From contig SAXG01000013.1 of NCBI GenBank assembly GCA_012932865.1, positions 558,001 through 622,000 of the forward strand: a DNA stretch of 64,000 nt, read 5' to 3'. Both the position numbers and the translations under genes were made by a program. Positions within the stretch are counted from its first letter, which is position 1. Each line of letters begins with the position of its first letter. The DNA is from Amylostereum areolatum (taxonomy: Eukaryota > Basidiomycota > Agaricomycetes > Russulales > Stereaceae). Positions 56,039 to 64,000 of this stretch are shown piece after piece. The notes beneath the pieces are model-generated. The model was given only the letters and a program-made list of their open reading frames with translations. It was not told the origin of the DNA and made no database searches.

Positions 56039-56281
56039 TTAATCGTAAGTGAAAATTCGTACATAATCAGACATGAGTCGTAAGTAAGCGATGCGTCCAG
56101 CGCGTCGCGGGGAGACTATCAAGCGTTCGCCTTCCTCATAGCGATAGAAACTGGTATAGTAGAGAAGTCCGAGGAGAATATGCGTACGAATGAGGGCGCA
56201 GTCCGTGATCAGTCCAAGAAGTGTCGTAAGCGATAGATGCGAGGGCGTAATGATGGGGGAAGAGGGAAAGTCCGAGTGCAT
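56039..56281 (-). CDS. Gypsy-2 accessory ORF, 80 residues
   Basis: It starts MHSDFPSSPIITPSHLSLTT at 56281 and stops at 56039. A moderately hydrophobic middle (ALIRTHILLGLLYYTSFYRY) could be membrane-associated. It starts 28 bp after the end of the CCHC ORF. It may be chance; the support is strand, position and codon pattern only. Confidence 0.35.
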   Translation of the reverse strand: MHSDFPSSPIITPSHLSLTTLLGLITDCALIRTHILLGLLYYTSFYRYEEGERLIVSPRRAGRIAYLRLMSDYVRIFTYD

Positions 56282-56308
56282 GATGATGGGTAAAGTCTGT
56301 CTGCGCGT

Positions 56309-58265
56309 TTACCAGGGCTCCGGCCAGTGAACCTTCGACTCCTCCGCTTCCTGCAAGTCCCAATCTTCCTTTTTCCAGAAGAGATCGTCGACGCGCCAGG
56401 AGTGATTGAAGCGCGAGGGGGGTTCTTGCTGAGTGCGGAGCATGGCGTCCTCCCAGTACAACCACTGTTCAGTGGCGTGCTGGGCGGCTTCGTGCGTCAG
56501 GCTCTCGCGTCGCGTGAGGAATCCCAGGAGCTGTCGGTGGGCGCGGGCGGTAGCGTCGGTACGTCGGAGGCGGGGGTGGGACATCAGTGTTCCTGGACCG
56601 TAACTGATATCCGGACGGTCCGGGCGAGGGTGAGGGGGAAGAGTCTGTGGTCGAAGGGGATGGTAGGACCGAGATTGGGGGAAGTGAGGGGGAGCGTTCT
56701 TGCGACGGGGGCAGTCTCGGCGGAGATGGCCTCGCTTGCCGCATTTCCAGCAGCGTTTCCGCGGCTTCGAGGGAATCACGTCCCACTCTTCCTGCGTCCA
56801 CGTGGTCGGCTCGTTGCTCCATGGGTCCGAGGGATTCTCGGCTGCTTCCTTCGTCTCGTCGTCCTTCTCCGATCTGTCCGTCGAGCTGTCCGATTCGTCC
56901 GCTGAACTGTCCGACTCGTCCGTTAGGTTGAGTTCCTGTCTCCTGCGAGCGCGCTCCTCCATCATCCGATCGACTATCCTCTTGAGTTCTCTGAAGTTCT
57001 TCCTCACCCGATGCATCGGGGAGTCTGAACTCTCTGATCCGCTTGACTGGTCTTCCGTTGGGCTCGGTAGAATCATGTTTACGTCGCTGTGCGGTGACTC
57101 GGGGATCCTGGGCGACGGGATTTCGAGCGTAGTCGGGGTGCGGATGTGGGAATGAGGGATAAGGGGCGTGGTTTCCGTGCCAAGGCATGGGAGTGTCGCT
57201 AGCAGATAGTGGGAATGGAGTTGGCGTTCTATGCACGGCGGGCAGCTGAGGAGGTGTCCTAGGTACCGGTCGCGGACTGTTGGCCGGTCGTCCGGTTGAT
57301 TGTCCGGGCTCTGGAAGGACCAGGGACTGTCCCGATAGCTCTCTTGGCCGGGGCTGTCTGAACTGCTCTCCGGGTAATCCGTTTCTAACGATGGGAGGCT
57401 GGACGGGGTTAAGCTGGGTGATGTCGGGGATGGGTAAGGATCCTGGTGGCGTAGGGGCGGTGACGGGTCGTGGAGGGGCGTTAGGAAGGAACGGGGGTCT
57501 GGTGAGGGCGGATGCGATGGGATCGGGTCGAACAGTGTAGCCCGGGGAGATGTGATGTCCATGGAAGATAAGGTCGATGTCGGGGCCTTCCTTTGAAGAC
57601 ATATGGGGAACTCCAGTAGTTTCCATTCGTCTTCGGAGGATTTCTCCTTCGTAGGCGGCGCGGAAGGTGTGTCTTTCCCAGTTAAGCCAGTTAACTCTGA
57701 GTCCGACTTCAGTGAGGAACCTTCGGAGTTCTGCGACGTTGAGTATAGCCGCTGCGCTAGCTTCCTGAATCGTCGAAGGAGCTTGACCTCTCGTTCCTCC
57801 ATTTCGGTCGAGAGCGTCAGGTACCTCAAGTCCAGCTGGTGGAGTTCTTCGTCGAGCATCTTGTTGTGGTCTTCCAGGATGCCCTGGACGTCGGCCGACT
57901 CCCTCCTGAGGTCGTCGATCCGCTGCCTGGCCTGTTCGATCGCTACTCCGGCTATCATGTGGGCTATCTGGTTCTCTAGGATCGGGGAATCGGGCGTTGG
58001 GACTTCCGTAGCTCCGGGCCACGGGGATTGCATTAGCACCTGTGAGGAATCCGGGTGCTTCAGTTAGGGTTCTTCTGTGTGCTTCTAAGCGGCTTACCCC
58101 TTGCTCTTCCGTCTGTTCTTCCGTCTGGTCCTGACCTAGACGGAGAAGGTACTGACTTAATTGCAAGGATTGCTGCCGATCGAGCGATGAAGCAGTCTCC
58201 GCAGAGGGCGCGTTCCTGTTGAGAGTGGTGAACTCGGTTGCAGACGAGGCGGAGGTGGTCGACAT
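56309..58265 (-). CDS. Gypsy-2 accessory ORF: CCHC-knuckle, coiled-coil protein
   Basis: Exons are 58098-58265 and 56309-58039, with one 58-bp intron (GTAAGCC...CTCACAG), giving 632 residues. It starts MSTTSASSATEFTTLNRNAP. A long coiled coil is at about 85-140 (QARQRIDDLRRESADVQG, ELHQLDLRYLTLSTEMEERE). A Pro/Ser-rich middle and an acidic Ser/Asp stretch follow, then one zinc knuckle CWKCGKRGHLRRDC and a helical C-terminus (WLYWEDAMLRTQQEPPSRFN). The knuckle is gag-like, yet the element already has a gag with its own knuckle. The gene sits downstream of pol with its own intron and a TATA-like box. It may bind element RNA; the function is unknown. Confidence 0.6.
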
Positions 58266-58353
58266 TGCTAGATGAGACGATCGGATTGGTGGAGGAAGTG
58301 TTGGCTGCGTTTGGGGTGGTGGACATTGGTGATCTGTCTTGTTGAACCCGTAG

Positions 58354-58363
58354 GGTTTTTATC
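58354..58363 (-). promoter_or_regulatory. TATA-like box before accessory ORF
   Basis: On the minus strand GATAAAAACC, about 28 bp before a first ATG (58326) and 89 bp before the CCHC-ORF ATG (58265). It suggests a separate internal promoter. AAGAGGGGG directly before it also resembles a polypurine tract. Confidence 0.4.
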
Positions 58364-58548
58364 CCCCTCTTGTTGGCAGTGCATTCGCCTGAATGCCGTT
58401 GAGTCTCACTAATGTCTCACTTTCGTCTTGCGTTTCTTTCGTCTTGTTGGTCTTCGTTCTCGCTGCGTTGCGTCGGTTTCGTCGCGATCAGTGGTTTCTG
58501 TGTTGGTATCTTTGATTGGCTTGTGGTGGCAACTTCGGTGCCTTGGGG

Positions 58549-61500
58549 TTATTCCGATGGAACTCTGCTGATCGCATCTTTTGATCCCTCTAGATTAGAT
58601 GCTGGTTCCCATGTGTTACCGGAGTCTGGGTATCCTTTCCATTTTACGAAGTAATGTAGCGGTTCTGAATATCGTTTGTCTAATTTTGAGGCTACTATTG
58701 TTTCTAGTTCGTAGAGTTCTTCATCGTTTACTAGTTCTGGAGGTGGTCTTTCGTAAGCTTCGCCGTATTGTTCTGTTTCTTTGAATGGAATCAACAATGC
58801 TGCGTGGAATACTGGATGTATTTTCCACTTCGTCGGTAGTTCTAGGCGGTAGGTTACCGGTCCTATAACCTTTTCGATTTTGAATGGGCCGAATCGTTTC
58901 GGTGCTAGCTTGGTTTTCGGGTATACCGTGTTAAGGTTTTTTCCGTCTAACCATACTTGGTCGCCTTGTTTGAGTTGATCTCTTAGCGTGAACGTTTGAT
59001 CATGCTGCATTTTCATCAATTTAGCAGCTATTTCCAGACTTGCTTCCGCGTTGTCCCATGCGTCCTTAAAGTTTTTTATTCTTTCTTCGGCCGTCGGTAT
59101 TCGCGGATCGGTTGGTATTGCCGGATTGAAAACCGGTTGATACCCGTGTAGGAGTTCGAATGGGGAAGCTTTCGTAGCTGAATGTTGCCTTATGTTGTGT
59201 GCAAATTCTGCTTTTGGTAGGAGTTTCGCCCAATTCGTTTGATCTCCGTTGCAGAATGCTCGAAGATATTGTTCTAACTCTTGATTCACTCTTTCTGTTT
59301 CGCCATCTGTTTGGGGATGATACGCTGTACTGAGCGATGAAATAACTCCGAGGCTTTCGCAGATGGATTGGAATACTTTGGATGCGAATTGAGGACCTCG
59401 GTCCGATATCATTCTTTTCCATAGTCCAAATCGTCTAGTAAACGTTGTCGATCAGAAGGTCGGCTGTTTCTTCTGCGTTGATCGTCTTTAGGCACGGTGT
59501 GAATACTGCGGTTTTGGTGAACCTATCGACGACTACGTTGATCGAATCGAATCCGTTGGAGATCGGAAGATCTGTAATGAAATCTGATGTGATTGTTTCC
59601 CATGGTCGTTCTGGTATTTCCGTAGGTTGTAATGGGTGTTTCGCCGGATGCGTGACATTCTTCGTTGACTGGCATACGGGACATCCTTGAACATAATCTT
59701 TTACGAAGGAAATCATCTTTGGCCACCAAAAGTTTCTTTGTACTAGTTCTAGAGTTTTCATTTCGCCTGGATGTCCAATCGTTTCTAGATCATGATGCGA
59801 TTTTAGGATCATGCGCCTGAGTTCGAGATTCTGTGGTACATAGATTTTTCCTTTTCTGATGATCAGATCGTTCTCGAAGTTCCAGTCTTCGATTCCTTTT
59901 GCGAGGGTGCGTGGTCCCGATCTTTTGATCGTATCTAACGCCGTCCAAACTTCATCATCTAGGTGAGAGAAGTTTCTTAGTTCTTTGAGAAGTTCTTTGT
60001 CTCCGACTGCTTCGACTGTTCCTCTTCCGGTGGCTCTAGCCCTGAAAACCGAAGGGTGAAGTAGGATGCGGTCGTCGTTGTCTGGAATATCTTCCTTATG
60101 ATCTGGTCTTCTAGAGAGTCCGTCTGCTTTGTTTGTACTTCCTGGTTTGTGTACCAGGGTGTAGTCGAAACGGGACAGATACAAGCTCCATCGTGCTTGT
60201 CGTCGATTGAGTTTCTGAGCTGTTGTGAAATATTCTAGATTTTTGTGATCTGTCCAGATTTCGACTTTGTGGTTCGCTCCTTCTAGATAGTGTCGCCAGT
60301 GTTCTAAGGCTTTCACTACTCCTAAGAGTTCTTTGTCGTATATCTCGTAATTTTGTTCCGCGGGAGATAGTGATTTGGATAGGTACGCGACCGGATGCCA
60401 TCTTTCGATCTCGTCTGGCTGCGATAGGATGGCTCCGTACGCAAAGTCGGAGGCGTCACTCTCTATGCGGAATGGTTTGTTTTCATCGGGCATGATCAAG
60501 ATCGGGGACGATGTGAATTCTTGTTTCAGTCTTTCGAAAGTACGTTCACATTCGGCCGTCCAGTTCCATTCGTGGTCTTTCTTTGTGAGCTGGAATAGGG
60601 GTCTGGCGATCTTGGAATAGTCTTTGATGAAGCGTCGATAGAAATTTCCAAATCCGAGGAATGATTGGACTTCTTTTACTTTCCTCGGTGTGGGCCATTC
60701 GGCTAGCCCTTGGACTTTGACCGGATCCATCTGTACCTTGTTGTGCGTGATTATCACGCCTAGGTACTCGATCGATGGTTGTTCGAAGAAGCACTTCTCC
60801 GGTTTGAGGAATAGATCGTTCCGTTCTAGAAGTTGGAGGGCTTCTTTCATAAGTCTTCTATGTTCGTCGAGTGTTTCTGTAAATATCAGTATGTCATCCA
60901 TATAGACCACTACTTTTCCGGTGTCTATTAATTCTTTGAATAGTGCATTCATCATTGCTTGGAATGTTGCGGGTGAGTTGGTTAGTCCGAAGAACATCAC
61001 CATTGGTTCGAAAAGGCCTCTGTTTGTTTTGAATGCCGCTTTCCATTGATCTCCTTCCTTGATCCGAACATTGTTGTATCCCCATCGGAGATCGAGCTTT
61101 GAGAAGATTTTAGCGCCTTTTAATTTGTCGATGAGATCTGAAATGAGCGGTATCGGGTATTCGTTTTTGACCGTTATCGAGTTAAGATAGCGATAGTCCT
61201 GTACTGGTCGGAGAGATCCATCTTTCTTCTTGATAAAGAAGAAGGGTGACGATATCTCTGATTTTGATTCTCGGATGTACCCTTTTCGTAAATGTTCGTC
61301 TATGAATGTGTCCAGTTCCTTTCGTTCTGGTACCGTCATTGGGTATACTTTGCAATTTCGAGGTTTCCATCCTTCAGTCAGGTCTATCGCGTGATCCCAA
61401 GGTCTGCTGATTGGGAAGCGTTCCGACGCTTTCTTTTCGAATACCTTCTGATACTGTTTGTAACTAGATGGAATCATCTCATCGAGTGTCTTCTTCTTCT

Positions 61501-62299
61501 CTCCTATGGCCGCTCTTTCTGCGAGTTCTTGTGCCTTGGTTGCTCTTGCTGTTATCCAGATACCGGGTTCGTTTGCTTCTTTTGCAATCGGCATTGTTTC
61601 TACGTCCGTTTTTCCATGGAACGTTCTGACTATCCTGATATCGGCGAGATCGGAGTTGGATTCGGGATCTTCTTGTTCTTCTACCGTTGCGTGATGGTTG
61701 ATCTTCTGTTCTTCGAATGATTGTAGAGAGTGTTCGTCTTTTCCTTGGACGATCATTGTTCTGTTGGTAGTGACGCACGTACCTGGACATGTCTGTAGTG
61801 TAATCTGTCTCTTTCTCCAATCAATATGAGGATTGTGTTTCTTGAGCCAAGGGGTTCCTAAGATTACTTCGTCTCCTCCCAGGGCTGTGACGAACAATCC
61901 TAAGTTTTCGCGGTGAATTTCTCCGTTGGTTCCTTCCATCGTCATTGGAAGGTACACTTTCTGTTTGATCTCTCCTAGAGTGTTCCTAGATCCATCGACA
62001 TTGTATATCGGTATTGGCTTCTTTAATTGGATCAGATTCATCTTGTGTTTTCGTACGAAATCTGGATGGATCAGGGTGCTGCTTGCTCCGCTATCTAGCA
62101 GTGCCTTTGCGGCGGTTTTACGGAACTTTCCATGAAACGTAACAGGTATATGAATTGATGGAGCGTGCGTTGCTCCATCTTGGTATGACCTTATATACAC
62201 TGTTCTATTTACGTCATCTCTTGTGTCCTGCACAGGAGATCGATTTGAAAAGTTCATTGTCTGTGTCCTTTCAACAGCCGCGGTTGAAGGACGATTCAA
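58549..62299 (-). CDS. pol: Gypsy-2 Pol (frame broken once)
   Basis: Two open stretches: 62299-59435 and 59412-58549. The first carries protease (KALLDSGASS), reverse transcriptase (YMDDILIFT; GLTNSPATFQ), RNase H (SDASDFAYGAILSQ; DKELLGVVKALE; TDHKNL), the integrase zinc finger (IGHPGEMKT...CPVCQSTK) and the start of the core. The second carries ISDRGPQFASKVFQ, YHPQTDGETERVNQ, the GPFKI module and a chromodomain (YFVKWKGYPDSGNTWEP). They join after one extra base near 59437, so this copy cannot make full integrase unless a ribosome shifts there. There is no ATG at 62299; it should be entered from gag by -1 frameshifting. Confidence 0.9.
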
Positions 62300-62307
62300 A
62301 AACCCTG
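62296..62307 (-). promoter_or_regulatory. -1 frameshift site at Gypsy-2 gag stop
   Basis: The minus-strand codons CAG GGT TTT TGA contain the canonical slippery heptamer GGGTTTT (62299-62305) in the right phase, directly before the stop. A -1 slip gives the junction FLNRP and enters pol. Confidence 0.7.
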
Positions 62308-63106
62308 ATTGTCTTTGAACATGTTGGCAGTGCGTGCGAACGTTTCACTGTCCATCTTATTCACAAGCTTGGTGATCTGATCAATCGGGGATTCTTCTTC
62401 TGTTAGATTCGCCGTTCGTGCATTGATCGTTGTTTGGGTACGTTTCTCTGGGCAGTTCCTGGAGATATGTCCTGGCTTCCGGCAATAGAAGCATGATCCT
62501 GACTTCTGGAGTTCGGTACGCTCTTGCGGGGTAAGGCGTCTGAAGCTTCGGTTGTTGTTTCCGGTTTGAGCGGCTCTGGCGGTAGTAACATTCCCTTTAT
62601 TTCCGTTTCCTCTTCGGAATGGGACGTACGGCTGCGGTTTCTTGTATAGGAGGGTGAGATCACTCGTCGGGTTCATTGGTCTTGTATAATGTCGTTGGAA
62701 TGCTTGAGCTTCTCGCCAGTTATTATCGATGCGTAGTGCGAGTTCATACCATTCGTCGATATCGTTCGAGATGTGATCTCTCTTGAGAATCTCGACTACT
62801 ATATCGTTGCGCAGTCCTCTCTTGAATTGGTCGATCAATGCTTTATGATCGTAGCCGGCTTCCATAGCATAGTCTCTGAAGATCGTGATGTAATCTTTAG
62901 TTTCCATAGTGCCTTGTTCCAGGCGCTGTATGTTGAATCTAGCGTCTCTTCCGGGATCTATTTCTCCAAAGGTTTCTAAGAAATAGTCGCGGAATCCCGT
63001 CCATGGAAGATGTATTTCTGGATCTATGCCTCGATCTCGTATCTTATCGATTTTGCTTATCAAGAGGGATGCCCAGTGAAGGGCAGGTCCATCGGTGAGA
63101 TGCGAG
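62296..63106 (-). CDS. gag: Gypsy-2 Gag, C-terminal part
   Basis: Continues from 63644 onward across the solo LTR. It holds the capsid-like part (TDGPALHWASLLIS, FRDYFLETFGEIDPGR, LEQGTMETKDYITIFRDY, FKRGLRNDIV) and a CCHC knuckle CFYCRKPGHISRNC, ending FKDNQGF at 62296. The homologous part of Gypsy-1 gag is alignable by eye in the capsid and knuckle. Interrupted, so not functional as it stands. Confidence 0.85.
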
Positions 63107-63643
63107 TGTTACAACTTGTCCAAGGTACTTCATTTTCCATTGCCTTACTAGGAAGGACGTCGCTAAACGACGGATTACGACTGTGCCCCAGCTCGTAACC
63201 GTCTCAACGACGCTGCCACAGATCGTCACCGTCTCGACGGCATAGCCTCGACGGTGCCACAGATCGTCACCGTCCCAACGGCATAGCCTCGACGGTGCCA
63301 CAGTTCGTCTCCGTAGATACTTGATACAACCGTCGCCGAATGTACATATATTTACTCGACCTCCTTTCCTATAAAAGGAGGCTCAACGAACGAGCTATTC
63401 CCCAGCTCGTTCTCTTTGTAAATACAGGACTGTTCTAAATAGAACCTCCTCTTAAAACTACTAAAGAGAGCATAAAGTAACTAAGTCGAAAGCTCGCCTA
63501 AGTCTTCTGTGAAGACTTACTGCTTCGCTCATCGACCTCTAACTTCGTATAGCCGAGACGTCTGGATCACCTGATCCCACCTCTCATCCACACGAGTACT
63601 GTAGCCTGAGCCGCTTGTCACGTGATAAGGACCGTCCTTAACA
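63107..63643 (+). repeat. Solo LTR of the Gypsy-2 family inside gag
   Basis: 537 bp, TGTTACAAC...TTAACA on the plus strand, so inverted relative to the 3' LTR at 54692-55230. It is flanked by a 5-bp duplication GCGAG (63102-63106 and 63644-63648). There is no polypurine tract before it and no internal sequence, so it is a solo LTR left by recombination between the LTRs of an inserted copy. A TATA box CTATAAAAGG is at about 63369-63378. Confidence 0.9.
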
Positions 63644-64000
63644 GCGAGAGTACAAAGGTTATCTTACGCATGTTGGTTTTGTATGCGTTGGGGAATGCTA
63701 TGAAGCGAAGTACGCATTGTTCGATGAACTTTGCTGCCTTCGCTCGGTCTCTTCCGTCGTATACTCCTAGTGCGTTCAGTTTGAATCCTTTGTCTTTGTC
63801 TTCGGGTTTAGATCCGATTGTTCCTGTTCCTCCTGGCGGTGAATGCCACGGTGGATGTCTCGGTCCTTCCGGAAGATCTGCGGTCGCTCCTCTTCCGAAT
63901 ACATAGTCCTGAACCTTTTTCCTTTCTCATTATCAGCTGATCGGTCGGAATGCGTTGATGGTTGCGGCGATGGTACCTTCCATCCTATTGGTTCACCTAA
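63644..64000 (-). CDS. gag: Gypsy-2 Gag, upstream part (runs off window)
   Basis: The minus-strand frame DYVFGRGATADLPEGPRHP, then KLNALGVYDGRDRAKAAKFI and MRKITFVLS, leads to the solo LTR and resumes with HLTDGPALHW on the other side. The 5' end and the 5' LTR are outside the window. A possible intron or leader lies before about 63910. Confidence 0.65.

Larger units (their letters stand above)
54692..64000 (-). mobile_element. Gypsy-2: Ty3/gypsy chromovirus with extra ORFs, 5' end outside window
   Basis: Read on the minus strand: gag (from beyond 64000, broken by a solo LTR at 63107-63643), pol with protease, RT, RNase H, integrase and chromodomain (62299-58549), then four further open frames, a polypurine tract at 55231-55245 and the 3' LTR at 54692-55230. 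More than 9.3 kb. The gag-pol part is visibly AT-richer than Gypsy-1 and the host, while 55.5-58.3 kb is GC-richer. A one-base insertion breaks pol near 59437. It interrupts a DUF6589-like gene; the expected left target copy is AACAC (54687-54691). Confidence 0.85.

Noticed and set aside
54692..63643. Pair of 540-bp terminal inverted repeats, suggesting a large DNA transposon
   Set aside because: The right copy has its own GCGAG target duplication, and the left copy has an adjacent polypurine tract, so they are a solo LTR and a 3' LTR in opposite orientation.

Overview
The window is filamentous-fungal genomic DNA, most likely from a mushroom-forming basidiomycete (Agaricomycetes). The evidence is dense GT-AG introns of about 45-70 bp, very small exons, chromodomain Ty3/gypsy elements, and lineage-typical families: F-box proteins, BTB/POZ proteins, Zn2Cys6 clusters and DUF6589-like proteins. 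Genus and species cannot be fixed from the sequence alone.

Layout. 0-7 kb: 3' part of an AGC-like protein kinase (+), a UbiA-type prenyltransferase (-) and a secreted carboxylesterase (-). 7.5-15.7 kb: a BTB/POZ gene (-) split by a complete gypsy/chromovirus element, here Gypsy-1 (8421-15522), with identical 424-bp LTRs and a 5-bp GGTCC target duplication. 17-21 kb: an aldo/keto reductase and a GH16 beta-glucanase. 23.7-30.5 kb: a DNA- or zinc-binding neighbourhood with a five-fold tandem Zn2Cys6 protein, a convergent single-cluster protein, an F-box protein and a triple C2HC-finger protein. 30.8-44.6 kb: a segmental duplication of about 2.2 kb. Its two copies lie 9.85 kb apart; each carries an intact one-finger C2HC gene, but only the right copy joins a complete sirtuin gene. 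The interval between holds two GC-rich tandem-repeat arrays. 44.6-54.7 kb: sirtuin and PEX7 head to head, a second F-box gene, a convergent pair of BTB genes, and a DUF6589-like gene cut off by a second gypsy element. 54.7-64 kb: Gypsy-2 (-), running off the window end. Its gag is interrupted by a solo LTR of the same family in opposite orientation, and four extra open frames lie between pol and the 3' LTR, the last encoding a small single-pass membrane protein.

How it works together. Host genes cover signalling (kinase), peroxisomal import (PEX7), NAD-dependent deacylation (sirtuin), prenyl transfer (UbiA), wall or glucan hydrolysis (GH16), ester hydrolysis, NADPH-dependent reduction, and probable transcription or ubiquitin-adaptor functions (zinc clusters, F-box, BTB). 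They do not form an evident biosynthetic cluster. The strongest unusual signals are: (i) the 1.38-kb ATG-free but open leader of Gypsy-1; (ii) the extra ORFs of Gypsy-2; (iii) the five-cluster zinc protein with introns at matching positions in different repeats; (iv) a C2HC finger of fixed spacing shared by three loci, one of them recently duplicated; (v) the tandem exon/intron-like modules at 37-39 kb.

All exon boundaries were read by eye from splice motifs and frame continuity. No database search was run.
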